Source: a virus
DNA: 31,070 nt
Strand: one strand, 5' to 3'
IMG/VR virus record: IMGVR_UViG_3300007072_000033
Coordinates: 1 to 31,070 of that record
The notes beneath the pieces are model-generated. The model was not told the DNA's origin and made no database searches. It was given only the letters and a program-made list of their open reading frames with translations. Shown here one piece after another: positions 1-9,260 of this stretch (position 1 is its first letter; each line of letters opens with the position of its first letter). The position numbers and the translations under genes were made by a program.

Positions 1-1
1 C

Positions 2-907
2 GTACAATCATGGCAAGGTTTCGCTGAACAATATGGTGCAGTTCATAGTCACGAAATTACCTATGACCACGCCGATATTGCATATACTAAGAATTATGCA
101 TCTGGTATTGAAACCATGCGTAGGGCTATGACCACTGGATCAACTGCTACAGGCTTGCCACGTGGATATATTGACGGATTAATCACCAGTAATAATGGAA
201 CAGATGCAGACCATAATATTGATATTGCCGCTGGTGCCTGTAGGGATTCTACAAATGCTGCTGATTTAGTTTTGTCAGCAGCAATAACAAAGAGAATTGA
301 TGCGTCATGGGCTGTAGGTTCGGGCAATGGTGGTCTTGATACAGGCTCAGTTGGCAATGCTACATGGTACCATGTGTGGCTAATTAAGCGTAGTGATACG
401 GGTGTAGTTGATGCGTTATTCAGTACATCTGCAACAGCACCAACAATGCCAGCAAACTATGATTTCAAACGAAGAATTGGTGCAGTATTGACGAATGGAA
501 GTGCAAATATTATCGCCTATACACAGTATGGTGATTTGTTCCTGTGGAAGACGCCTGTATACGACGTAAATGCATCGGCAACATTAGGCACCAGTGCAAC
601 GTTGTACACAATAAGTGTCCCCACAGGTGTTGAAGTTCTAGCGCAAGTAACAACATACGGATATAAAGCATTAAACACAATATCAACGTATACGTCATCA
701 CCACTTGTTACCGATGTCGCGCCTGCTAACGGAAATCAAAATTCGCTGCAAGTGACGGAGGGAGGAACTGGCGTAACGCAGGGACCAGCAGGAAATATTT
801 TTAGAACAAATACATCTGCACAATTGAGAATGCGAGCAAATACGAAACAATCGGTTGCTTGCATGTGGACGTATGGATGGTTTGACCCAAGAGGAAAGGA
901 CGCATAA
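2..907 (+). CDS. Tail-fibre-like protein, C-terminal part (5' end outside window)
   Basis: The frame is open from the first complete codon at base 2 to the TAA at 905-907, so the gene begins upstream and the ATG at 116 is internal. About 301 residues are visible. The part after residue 40 resembles a domain common in phage tail and head fibres: a stretch starting YIDGLITSNNGTDADHNIDI, a central WYHVWLIKRSDTGVVDALFS segment, then TMPANYDFKRRIGAVLTNGS. The end (RMRANTKQSVACMWTYGWFD, then PRGKDA) matches the W-x-D-x-RG endings of such proteins. This is family resemblance recalled from phage virion proteins, not a search result. The likely role is a trimeric fibre contacting the host surface. The next gene starts two bases after the stop. 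A YASGIE motif near the window start recurs in the spike-like gene at 1441. Confidence 0.72.
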   Translation, partial: VQSWQGFAEQYGAVHSHEITYDHADIAYTKNYASGIETMRRAMTTGSTATGLPRGYIDGLITSNNGTDADHNIDIAAGACRDSTNAADLVLSAAITKRIDASWAVGSGNGGLDTGSVGNATWYHVWLIKRSDTGVVDALFSTSATAPTMPANYDFKRRIGAVLTNGSANIIAYTQYGDLFLWKTPVYDVNASATLGTSATLYTISVPTGVEVLAQVTTYGYKALNTISTYTSSPLVTDVAPANGNQNSLQVTEGGTGVTQGPAGNIFRTNTSAQLRMRANTKQSVACMWTYGWFDPRGKDA

Positions 908-909
908 TC

Positions 910-1434
910 ATGGCAGAAATCAGATGGATTGACAGGGATAAAGACGGTTACATTTGTGGCACCTATGCCAGAAAACAGAGGGAGAATCAAGAATTTCTTC
1001 CTGAAGATAGTGAGGAAATGTTAGAATTTGCAGAATTTCTAAAAAATCCTGAAATTCGTGACACGCTTGAAGAATTCACAAAAAAACAAGTACAAATATT
1101 AGATGATAGAACTAAAGAATATGTCTATTCTAAATATCCAATTCATAGACAAATATCATTACAAAAGCTTCAAACAGACTCACGATTAGCAGGATTAAAG
1201 GAAGCAGCAGATTATACAGATTTAGTATGGAATTGGATGCAAACAGTATTTATTTATTATTATACCAAAGAAGACGAAATTGTTACAATTGCAAATGATG
1301 AAAAATTGTCTGATGATGAAAAGAAAAAAGCAATTTTAGAAGTAATTAATAATATTAATTTAACTGTATTCGATGCTACTGATCCAAAAGTTACTATTCG
1401 TGAAACCATGGCCAAGATGCAAAAAACAGGATAA
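910..1434 (+). CDS. Unknown 174-residue protein in tail-fibre operon
   Basis: I do not recognise this protein. It starts at ATG 910, behind a GAGGAAAGG-type ribosome site lying in the end of the fibre gene. It is hydrophilic and helix-rich, with many E, K and D residues, an aromatic patch near residues 105-120 (LVWNWMQTVFIYYY) and a charged C-terminal third. No signal peptide or membrane segment is visible. Its place between a fibre gene and a spike-like gene suggests a tail-fibre-associated or assembly protein, but this is inference from position only. Confidence 0.75.
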   Translation: MAEIRWIDRDKDGYICGTYARKQRENQEFLPEDSEEMLEFAEFLKNPEIRDTLEEFTKKQVQILDDRTKEYVYSKYPIHRQISLQKLQTDSRLAGLKEAADYTDLVWNWMQTVFIYYYTKEDEIVTIANDEKLSDDEKKKAILEVINNINLTVFDATDPKVTIRETMAKMQKTG

Positions 1435-1440
1435 CATAAA

Positions 1441-2643
1441 ATGGCTGGAAGTGTCATAACAAGACTGCAAGTAGCACAACCCAACTATGTTGACTTGACC
1501 AGCAATCAGGTGGTGTCTGGAACAAAGGTACTACAACTAATACAAACCCCACAGGTACCGACAAATGATAATGATGTAATTAATAAAAATTATTATGATA
1601 TTTTACTTAATTATACGTCTGGTATTGGTACATTAAGTGAGTGGACTCAACTACATTTAGCTGAAGTAGAATCTTACGCATCTGGTACGGCTGGAACAGG
1701 ATCGGGATCAAACCCCGCATTAGAAACATATGCATCTGGTATAAATATTTTATCTCTTGATAATCAACAAAGAATTACAACATTAGAGGCGGCTACGGGA
1801 TTAACTAGATTAACCAATGATTTAACTATATATGTTAATTCCGATACTGGCAGTGATATAACGAATACAGGCGAATCAGGATCACCATTTCAAACCATTC
1901 AGTATAGTATAGATCATATTTGTAATAATTATGATTTGGTTGATAAACGAGCTTTTATAAAATTATATGATGGTACATATGTTCATGATGGAAGAATTAT
2001 TTGTAAATCTTTTTACGGTAAACAAGGAGCGATTAGAGTTAACGTCTTATCAGGAGCGTCTATTACAGTAGCCGGAAATGCTGATTATCCTGAACGAACA
2101 AATGTAGTTTTCTCTGGTATAACATCAGGATTTTATTCTGAAACACCATGTCCATATATTGTACAGGATATGAAAATTACCTTGGTATCTCGTGTATCAG
2201 GTTATGAACCATCAATAAATTGTCAAATACAGGGTTGTATGGCATACAATAATCTTATTTTTGCAGGAAATCAAGGTATACCATTAATAGCACAATATGG
2301 TGGAAAAATTTTCGTCGCAGCAAATGATACCCCGAAACAAATAAATATAGCAGCAAAAAATATCTACTCTTTGGCTAGGTCTATTGTAGGTTCTTTTATT
2401 GCTATTGATTCCACTAATGTAATTTTTAGTGAACGTGTTACAACTACTCGTGGATTTGTTTGGGCGGAACAATTAGGTGAAATTAGTGCACAAAATACAA
2501 CATTTAGTGGGCAAAATGCGGCTACAGTTGGTCCCAAATATGAAGTTTCATTAAATTCATTAATATATACAAATACCAATAATGCATCATTTTTCCCCGG
2601 AAATACTAATGGTTCAAATACAAATCACGTACAATACTACTAA
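1441..2643 (+). CDS. Tail-spike/fibre-like protein with pectate-lyase-type beta-helix start
   Basis: A 400-residue protein. Residues 22-52 (NQVVSGTKVLQLIQTPQVP, then a DNDVINKNYYD segment) follow the layout of phage fibre repeats that end in NK-x-Y. Residues 57-105 carry three Y-x-SG units. From about residue 130 the pattern YVNSDTGSD, GSPFQTIQYSID, then IKLYDGTYVHDGRI is typical of the start of pectate-lyase-like right-handed beta-helices in phage spikes. The remainder is short beta-like strands, many N, G, S and T, as expected of a beta-solenoid. No catalytic residues can be named, so binding versus depolymerase activity is open. It starts at ATG 1441, seven bases after the preceding stop. 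The terminase gene follows after 20 bases. Confidence 0.72.
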   Translation: MAGSVITRLQVAQPNYVDLTSNQVVSGTKVLQLIQTPQVPTNDNDVINKNYYDILLNYTSGIGTLSEWTQLHLAEVESYASGTAGTGSGSNPALETYASGINILSLDNQQRITTLEAATGLTRLTNDLTIYVNSDTGSDITNTGESGSPFQTIQYSIDHICNNYDLVDKRAFIKLYDGTYVHDGRIICKSFYGKQGAIRVNVLSGASITVAGNADYPERTNVVFSGITSGFYSETPCPYIVQDMKITLVSRVSGYEPSINCQIQGCMAYNNLIFAGNQGIPLIAQYGGKIFVAANDTPKQINIAAKNIYSLARSIVGSFIAIDSTNVIFSERVTTTRGFVWAEQLGEISAQNTTFSGQNAATVGPKYEVSLNSLIYTNTNNASFFPGNTNGSNTNHVQYY

Positions 2644-2663
2644 TAGAAAAGGAAAATATATCA

Positions 2664-4529
2664 ATGAGTGATAACATAAAACCAGATGTACAAAAATCAT
2701 TAAGTCAATTAAAAGAACGAATTAAAAATCGTGCTAATAAATATAATTTATCTCCTGAAATGTGTACATCTCCAACACATGTTGATGGTGATGATTTATT
2801 TTTATATGGTCCACCGATTAGTCCAAGAGAATTTATAGAATCACCAGAATTTGGTAATAATAGCCAAAGACGGGTTGTTTATCCTTGGGTAGCAGATGTA
2901 TTAACAGAAATCTTTAGCGGTAAATACTATGCACCAAAATATCAAACTGCCGCTATTGTTGCCGCAAAGGGTTCTGGTAAATCCTATTTATCTGGTTGGG
3001 CATTGGCATATCTTTGGTACTGGTATCTAAATTTTAAAGATTTCGGTGCTTACCTACGAAACTCTCAAGGATTAAATTATGATAGTGCACAAACAACCGC
3101 ATTTATCATGATGGCACAAACTACAACACAGGCAAGACGAGTTGTATTTGATTATACTACTAAAGCTATGAAAGAAGTTAAATTCATTCGTGATCATGAA
3201 TTAATGCCTGATCCTAAAGCAGTAAAAGAACTACGATTTAATATTTGGGACGAAGCATTTAGACGAGATTTTACAAAATTACTGATTTTACCGGGAAATT
3301 CTAGTCAATCATTCACTTTAGGCTATAATATTTTTGCTGGCGTTATTGACGAGGCTACAAACTGGAAAGAAAAATCGTCTGATCCAGCAGAAGACCTATT
3401 TAATGAAATGCGACAGCGACAATTTTCACGATTTGGTAATAATGGATTAATTCTATTAATTTCATCCGCTAACATTGACGATGATTACGTAGAACGATTA
3501 GAAGAAGAATCATTAGAAAATCCAAGCACATATTTTAAACGATTGTCTCTATATGATTGTAAACCTGAATATAAAAATTGTGAACGATTTGATATTAATA
3601 TAAAACGCGAAAGAGCAGACGGTACAATTGAAGAAATTACATTACACCCACCAATTCAACTTAAACCATTATATGACAATCACTTAACTCAGACTTTACG
3701 TGACGTGGAATCTATTCCTTCAGTGGCCGGTCAACCATTCTACCCAGATTATATGTTATTACTTTCTCGTATTAATCATTCTCGTCAAGACCCCGCACCC
3801 GATGCTGGTAAAGACAAACCGGAAGGTCCAATGGATGTTTATACAAAACTACCACCGTGGTTCAGGGCTATTGGTGATGCTGAATATCATATTCATATAG
3901 ACTTGGCAAAAGGTACAACGGCTAATCACTGTGGTTGTGGTCTTGCTATGTGTCATAAACAAGCACATCCAACTTTTGGATATGTTATTGTGATGGATTT
4001 AGCAGTTAGATTTAAAACACCAAAGGGCAAAGAATTAAACATAGGTGAATTATTGGAATTTGTAAAATTACTTAAAACTAGTAAAGGATTTAATATTAAA
4101 AAAGTTACATTTGATAAATGGAATAGTTTACAGCCAATTCAAACAGTAAATGGTTGGAATATGGGTATAATTGCTGAAGAATTGTCTGTTGGCTACAAAG
4201 AACATACATATCTTAAAACACTTATTAATGTGGGTCAATTTGACTTTTATGAAGATCAAAATTTAATCTATGAGTTAAAACGTTTAGAGGATTACCAAAC
4301 ATTCGTAGATCATGCTCCCGGTGCATTTAAGGATGAAGCAGATTCCGTAGCAGGGGCAGCATATAATGCAGCAGAACTTACCGAGTCAAAAGAAATTATA
4401 AAACCCCGTGCCATATGTGGTGCGTTAGTCAGTCGAAGTGGAAAAACTTTCCTGAATGGTGGTATGAGTGGGCCTAATTACAGAAGTCCATTACCAAATT
4501 TAGGCAAGTATAGACAAAATGCATTTTAA
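2664..4529 (+). CDS. terL: Terminase large subunit (DNA-packaging ATPase/nuclease)
   Basis: A 621-residue packaging motor protein that would drive DNA into the prohead and cut the concatemer. The N-terminal ATPase has a P-loop at residues 100-107 (AAKGSGKS), a Walker B with catalytic acid at 224-230 (FAGVIDE), and a coupling-type motif LLISSAN at 264-270. The C-terminal RNase H-like nuclease shows the expected spaced acids: D413 in HIHIDLAKG, D445 in VIVMDLAV, D484 in VTFDKWNS, and D557/D560 in FKDEADSVAG. Length is normal for the family. The start ATG 2664 has an AAAGGAAAA site upstream. No small terminase is evident next to it, and the portal gene is about 21 kb downstream, an unusual separation. 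The stop is followed at once by a promoter. Confidence 0.93.
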   Translation: MSDNIKPDVQKSLSQLKERIKNRANKYNLSPEMCTSPTHVDGDDLFLYGPPISPREFIESPEFGNNSQRRVVYPWVADVLTEIFSGKYYAPKYQTAAIVAAKGSGKSYLSGWALAYLWYWYLNFKDFGAYLRNSQGLNYDSAQTTAFIMMAQTTTQARRVVFDYTTKAMKEVKFIRDHELMPDPKAVKELRFNIWDEAFRRDFTKLLILPGNSSQSFTLGYNIFAGVIDEATNWKEKSSDPAEDLFNEMRQRQFSRFGNNGLILLISSANIDDDYVERLEEESLENPSTYFKRLSLYDCKPEYKNCERFDINIKRERADGTIEEITLHPPIQLKPLYDNHLTQTLRDVESIPSVAGQPFYPDYMLLLSRINHSRQDPAPDAGKDKPEGPMDVYTKLPPWFRAIGDAEYHIHIDLAKGTTANHCGCGLAMCHKQAHPTFGYVIVMDLAVRFKTPKGKELNIGELLEFVKLLKTSKGFNIKKVTFDKWNSLQPIQTVNGWNMGIIAEELSVGYKEHTYLKTLINVGQFDFYEDQNLIYELKRLEDYQTFVDHAPGAFKDEADSVAGAAYNAAELTESKEIIKPRAICGALVSRSGKTFLNGGMSGPNYRSPLPNLGKYRQNAF

Positions 4530-4531
4530 CC

Positions 4532-4559
4532 TTGACAAATGCTTCGATTGCAGTATAAT
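4532..4559 (+). promoter_or_regulatory. Sigma-70-type promoter P1
   Basis: TTGACA at 4532-4537 and TATAAT at 4554-4559, separated by 16 bases. Both hexamers are perfect consensus. It lies in the gap after the terminase stop, with a predicted start near 4566 and a GGAG site and ATG 4587 just downstream. It shares the exact spacer length, and the flank TATAATACC, with the promoter at 8778. Confidence 0.85.
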
Positions 4560-4586
4560 ACCATATAGGACTATGGAGAAACTATC

Positions 4587-4766
4587 ATGGCTGCAAAGAA
4601 ATTTTCTTTACGAGTAGAGATGGAAGTGGAAGCAATGACTGATAATGAGGCAATTAATAAAACGGAAGTTTTAGTTAAAGAACTTCCAAAAATGGATGGT
4701 GTAAGATTCGTTAAGTATTCTGTTTATAATAAACAAACCAAGAAAATAATTAAAGAGGAAAACTAA
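4587..4766 (+). CDS. Small unknown protein, 59 residues
   Basis: ATG 4587 follows promoter P1 and a GGAG site at 4575-4578. The product begins MAAKKFSLRVEMEVEAM and ends KKIIKEEN. It is charged and looks like a small alpha/beta fold, with a strand-like SLRVEMEVEA, a helix over residues 20-35 and a strand RFVKYSVY. I do not recognise it. Its TAA stop is directly followed, in the same frame, by the long open frame that begins at 4767. An AGAGG site inside its last codons could serve the next gene. The promoter and ribosome site make it a likely real gene. Confidence 0.75.
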   Translation: MAAKKFSLRVEMEVEAMTDNEAINKTEVLVKELPKMDGVRFVKYSVYNKQTKKIIKEEN

Positions 4767-7700
4767 ATCGCTACAAAAATTTGTGGTTACAGCGAATTAG
4801 ATGCAATTAGAAATGTAGATAGTTTATTACATACTAAAATACCTTTTTATATTTCTGCACCATATGTCTTTTATGGTGGTGATATTCCATTTTTTGATAT
4901 TTATGTGGAAGAAATTTATAATTGGTTTATTAATGAATATAATAAAGATATAAGTTTATACCACAATAAAGATCAAAATTATTATTCAACAATCACAGAC
5001 TATTATAAAAATCCTATTCTTTATGGCTATCTTTTATATTCTCCAACGTCAAAATACATAGGCAAAAGAAACTATACTCTTCAAAAAGCAGTAGATTTTA
5101 CCAAGGTAAATGCTGCTTGGAGAATTCCATACAAAAATATAATTCATGATCATTCTAAAACAAAAATTGATAACATTATTGAGCGTGGGTATTTTTGTAG
5201 ATTAGTTGAAACGGATGCTGTTTTTATAAAAAATATAATGGATGACATTTTAAAAAATAGAAAACGAGAAGCTGAATCTGCTAATAATGGTAATGATTAT
5301 TTTACTAGATATTTTAGAGAAACAGACTACAACGGATATCTAAGTGAGCCAGTTTTTCGTAGTCAAATGAGATTTAAAGCATGGAGTGTAAACCATTTAG
5401 CAGATGAATTAAAACAGCAATGGCTTACAAGACCTTATGTGTTCATGAGAACACACACAAAAAATCCTTATGTAAAACAAAATTTAATTAGTTTAAATTC
5501 TGATAGTCTTTATGACTCTGCTATAAATTCCATACGTCCAACTCTTCCAGCATTATTTATTACAGGAACAGGCGAACTTTGCTATGTTGATATGTTTACA
5601 GCAAAGGCAAGGAAGAAACTCCCAACACCTGATAATATGATGGGATATTATCAATTATTAAACTTGAATGGTGAAGTTATTACTCCGCAAGAAATTATTT
5701 GTAATTACTCTTTTAGAAAACAAACAGCATCTTCAATTTTTGACACTAATTATTTATTTATTTATAATGAAACAGCTACAACTAGAAGATGCTTGGTAAC
5801 AAATAGTAACTTAGTTCCACTATATGACATAGATTTTTTTGAAAAAGAAATAATAGAGGGTGCCTCAACTTTAACAATAAACCCAAAAATTACAGGCTGT
5901 GGACAACTAACATTACCTGATTATTGGTATGATCCATGTTTATTAAATGAGGAACATTCTTTTAATAACTATAGTTATTATGGTGATTTTAAATACATTG
6001 GAAAATTATTACCAGAATTTAATGAAGACGCAACAGCATACAACTATGATTTGTTAGAATTCTTAAAAGAAAGAAGAGTACACAACCTAAATAAAGATGC
6101 AACAGATGTAGCTGAATTTATAAAGAGTATTATTGATACAGATGCAATGGAAAATACTGAACAAACTGTCTGCCAAGAAACAACTGATGGAACACCACAA
6201 AGTAATATTACTGAATATAAATACCCGAAACTTAATAAAATATATTATTATGATAGTGTTACAAAGCAACGAGCGTTTCGTTATGATCCTGCTAGTCAAG
6301 AAAATGAACCTTATGTACAAATAGCTTCTATCTGTGGGTTGACTCCTGTAGAGTCTTTAGTAGATTTATCATCTTATGTTTTATATAGTACAAATGATTC
6401 ATTTTTAACAAGTTATGAAACCTATGCTAATTTTAATGACTCCATAGATGTTGGTCCTATTTGGTTTTTCTGGGGTGTAACGGCTGCAACAGATGCCGGT
6501 CCATGGTCTACAAGTTATCCATCTAGTGAGACATTAATACTAACAAATTTACAAGTTCTGTCCACAAGTTCTGCTGGTGATGTAATATCACAATCAAAAG
6601 AAAATGATCCTGATACTGGCAATGCCGTATTAACTGATGCTATAATGACATTAAGAGTTACGGTAGAAACACAAAAACTTCAGTATATGCTAAAAAAAGG
6701 TATTGTTGTAGAAGAAAATGCAGATGGAGAAAAATATTTTGTAAAATATGATGTAAATATAATAACTGCACCAAGATGTGGATTGTATTCAGGAAACAAT
6801 GAAGTAGTTGCCAGATTTAAAGTTCAGCGATATACGGGTGTTAATTTTGATACATTAACAGAATCTAGTGTCATTACCCTTTACAATGGTTATGGAGCAA
6901 AAACAACGGTATCAAAATATGAAAACACAAAAGACTACTTTAGATTTTTATATTATTTAGATTCATATACAGAAGTTAAAGATGGTAAGTATACTAATAA
7001 TTATAGAATTTATTCAGAGAATGTGAAAATTTATAGCAGAATTAAAGAAGATATCACAATTAGAAAAACAATTGCACCGGGAACTATCTATGATCGTGGA
7101 GATTGGGAATATCCCGGCTATACATGGAAATATGATCCTGATACAAAAACATTTGAAACAAAATCTATCAAAAAAGATTTTGACTACATTAAACCATTGT
7201 ACTATTATACCAACACACTAACTGAATTAACAAGTACATATAATCAACCAAACATTATTTCAAAGGTTTCCTTTGACCGTTTAGGAATAGCAAGAAAATC
7301 TTTTGTGAGTTCCTGCACGAATGTTGGTGAAATGGCATCTAGACAATATGGATTTAATGAATCAGTTAAGGCCGGATTAAATAGTACTGAATTTAAAAAA
7401 ATTGATAGACTATTCTCTCATGGAATATTACTTAATAATAATGATTTTTATACGTTTAAACAACAACCCTGCCATGCTAGTAGAATTCCTTCAGATAATC
7501 CATATGTACCATCAGAGTATGATTTGTATGCTGATCCACAAACCAGCGAGACAAAAGCCTACCCAAGATTAAATAGTTCAATACATAGTGCCACAAAACT
7601 CTTTGCTATAGAACAAGAAAAAGCAGACATTACTGATGAAGAAAACAATGAAATATCAAGTAAAAAACTGATAGCTACTGGTTGGGACTTTAGTTTGGAA

Positions 7701-8774
7701 CCACCAAAAAGTTTAATTCATCCAATTCCAACACAATTTACATTAATTGGTCCTTGTTATCATAGTCCTGTACAAGCGGCAGCATTTAAACAATTCACCA
7801 CAGATATTGGAAGTTCTGGTGGTGGTTATCCTTACTATGGTGGTTCAGTAAGTTTATATACTGATGATCATATGATGATCTATTACATACCAAGTGATCC
7901 AATTTTGGATGAAGACATAGTATCCACAATTGGTTCTTCACGAACTCTTGATTTTCATTTCAAAGGAATAGACAGAGGATTACAATTAAGCAACAAAGAA
8001 CGCTTCATGGTATTAACAGAATCCTCAAATTTTAGTGGTTTTATTGATTTAGTTAACGAAGAAGACCCAAGTAAAGAAATAACATTCCCCGATTCAAGAC
8101 TATTACGATTTTCAACAAATGCACGATTTGGTTTGTACAGATTGAAAATAAAAGATGATCTTGAAATAACAAAAAATCCGAAAACAGGTGAGGCAGTTTT
8201 ACGTGTTGATCAATCTCCACTAATTAAAATTTGGCCTAGAACATTACCTATAAAATATCAACAAGATACTGATGGCGTATTTCAAAAAGTATCAGATTGG
8301 AAATTAGGATTTTTACCTGCACCAAAGAGCAACTATCATTTACGCTTTTTCCGAAAACAAGAACCAGATGAGTTAATTAATCTGGAAGAGCCATTTGATC
8401 CACAATATGGCATAATGACGATTAAAAAAATTGAAAGCACAAAAACAGGTGACAATGATCTATCAGAAGTTTCAATGGAAGTCAGCTTTTGGAACATAGC
8501 ATATGGCGGAGCACCTTATATACCAAAGAGTCTTAGTAAAAATAAACAAATCGTTGTAGAGTTCAATGGTGTTGGTTCTTATCCTTATTACTGGTATGTT
8601 GTAAACACGAATAAAACTGAAACCATTGCTCTATTGTTACCTTATGTAGAAGATGGCAAAGTTAACAAGAAAAAGAAAAAACTGGTCACACTTGGAACTG
8701 CTGGAAAATTTAAACTTTGTGTAACTGACGGTGCGGGAATATTTTATGCTTCTTCGGAAATAGAAATAAAATAA
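4767..8774 (+). CDS. Giant unknown protein, about 1335 residues, apparent ATC start
   Basis: The frame is open from 4767 to the TAA at 8772-8774. The first usual start codon in frame is GTG 4905, which has no ribosome site. However, the 46 codons before it look coding (IATKICGYSELDAIRNVDSL). An AGAGG site at 4754-4758 sits 8 bases before the ATC at 4767. One base change (ATC to ATG) would give a standard MATKI start, so I place the gene at 4767. No family is recognised. It is rich in Y, N, D and T, mostly beta-like, with no signal peptide or obvious membrane helix. Glycine/tyrosine patches occur around the codons at 7810-7850 and 8570-8600, and a KKKKK run lies near the end. Size, composition and place after the terminase suggest a virion or adhesin-type protein, but this is inference. 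Confidence 0.8.
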   Translation: MATKICGYSELDAIRNVDSLLHTKIPFYISAPYVFYGGDIPFFDIYVEEIYNWFINEYNKDISLYHNKDQNYYSTITDYYKNPILYGYLLYSPTSKYIGKRNYTLQKAVDFTKVNAAWRIPYKNIIHDHSKTKIDNIIERGYFCRLVETDAVFIKNIMDDILKNRKREAESANNGNDYFTRYFRETDYNGYLSEPVFRSQMRFKAWSVNHLADELKQQWLTRPYVFMRTHTKNPYVKQNLISLNSDSLYDSAINSIRPTLPALFITGTGELCYVDMFTAKARKKLPTPDNMMGYYQLLNLNGEVITPQEIICNYSFRKQTASSIFDTNYLFIYNETATTRRCLVTNSNLVPLYDIDFFEKEIIEGASTLTINPKITGCGQLTLPDYWYDPCLLNEEHSFNNYSYYGDFKYIGKLLPEFNEDATAYNYDLLEFLKERRVHNLNKDATDVAEFIKSIIDTDAMENTEQTVCQETTDGTPQSNITEYKYPKLNKIYYYDSVTKQRAFRYDPASQENEPYVQIASICGLTPVESLVDLSSYVLYSTNDSFLTSYETYANFNDSIDVGPIWFFWGVTAATDAGPWSTSYPSSETLILTNLQVLSTSSAGDVISQSKENDPDTGNAVLTDAIMTLRVTVETQKLQYMLKKGIVVEENADGEKYFVKYDVNIITAPRCGLYSGNNEVVARFKVQRYTGVNFDTLTESSVITLYNGYGAKTTVSKYENTKDYFRFLYYLDSYTEVKDGKYTNNYRIYSENVKIYSRIKEDITIRKTIAPGTIYDRGDWEYPGYTWKYDPDTKTFETKSIKKDFDYIKPLYYYTNTLTELTSTYNQPNIISKVSFDRLGIARKSFVSSCTNVGEMASRQYGFNESVKAGLNSTEFKKIDRLFSHGILLNNNDFYTFKQQPCHASRIPSDNPYVPSEYDLYADPQTSETKAYPRLNSSIHSATKLFAIEQEKADITDEENNEISSKKLIATGWDFSLEPPKSLIHPIPTQFTLIGPCYHSPVQAAAFKQFTTDIGSSGGGYPYYGGSVSLYTDDHMMIYYIPSDPILDEDIVSTIGSSRTLDFHFKGIDRGLQLSNKERFMVLTESSNFSGFIDLVNEEDPSKEITFPDSRLLRFSTNARFGLYRLKIKDDLEITKNPKTGEAVLRVDQSPLIKIWPRTLPIKYQQDTDGVFQKVSDWKLGFLPAPKSNYHLRFFRKQEPDELINLEEPFDPQYGIMTIKKIESTKTGDNDLSEVSMEVSFWNIAYGGAPYIPKSLSKNKQIVVEFNGVGSYPYYWYVVNTNKTETIALLLPYVEDGKVNKKKKKLVTLGTAGKFKLCVTDGAGIFYASSEIEIK

Positions 8775-8777
8775 TCC

Positions 8778-8805
8778 TTGACATAACCCTTTGAGGCTTT
8801 ATAAT
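8778..8805 (+). promoter_or_regulatory. Sigma-70-type promoter P2
   Basis: TTGACA at 8778-8783 and TATAAT at 8800-8805 with a 16-base spacer. It starts three bases after the giant gene ends, with a GGGAG ribosome site at 8813-8817 and ATG 8829. It likely drives the deaminase, HNH, exonuclease and flap nuclease genes. Confidence 0.85.
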
Positions 8806-8828
8806 ACCCATAGGGAGAAAGTGTATAG

Positions 8829-9221
8829 ATGATATACCAGTATAAAAAATTTCTACGCTTTGTAGATATTTCTCGTGCGCTATTTCATAAGCCAGAGGGT
8901 CGTTTCAAACATTTTACTTTTATTATAAAAGGCACCAAAATCGTATCAATTGGGTTTAATAATGTTTACAAAGAAGCTGTAAAAATTGGTGGTAGATATT
9001 ACACATATCCTTATGGTGGTGCACATTCTGAAGCTGATGCCGTGGCAAATTTGGCTGATTTAAACATGATGCGTCGATATACGGTTGTTAACGTGCGATT
9101 AGACCACTCTAAAATGTTACAAAATTCAAAACCATGCTCTGTTTGCCAAGGATACCTGCGCCTTTTTGGTTTTCGTGCCATTTATTATTCAATGCCTGAT
9201 GGGTTTCATCAACTATATTGA
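8829..9221 (+). CDS. Cytidine deaminase-fold protein (zinc deaminase)
   Basis: A 130-residue protein with the two zinc signatures of the CDA/dCMP deaminase superfamily: H66-S-E68 (in GAHSEADAV), giving a zinc ligand and the catalytic glutamate, and P102-C103-x-x-C106 (KPCSVCQGYL), giving two cysteine ligands. The small size and the strand-helix pattern (FTFIIKGTKIVSIGFNN before the motif, IYYSMPDGFHQLY after it) fit a minimal deaminase. Phages use such enzymes to make dUMP for dTTP. Nucleic-acid-directed deamination is also possible, and the sequence does not settle the substrate. It is the first gene after promoter P2. Confidence 0.8.
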   Translation: MIYQYKKFLRFVDISRALFHKPEGRFKHFTFIIKGTKIVSIGFNNVYKEAVKIGGRYYTYPYGGAHSEADAVANLADLNMMRRYTVVNVRLDHSKMLQNSKPCSVCQGYLRLFGFRAIYYSMPDGFHQLY

Positions 9222-9260
9222 GATTATATCATAGTAGAAGGACTCATAGGAGATAAGAAT

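Noticed and set aside
4516-4527. Palindrome AAAATGCATTTT as a terminator after the terminase gene
   Set aside because: AT-only arms apart from a central GC, no loop and no T tract; not a credible terminator.
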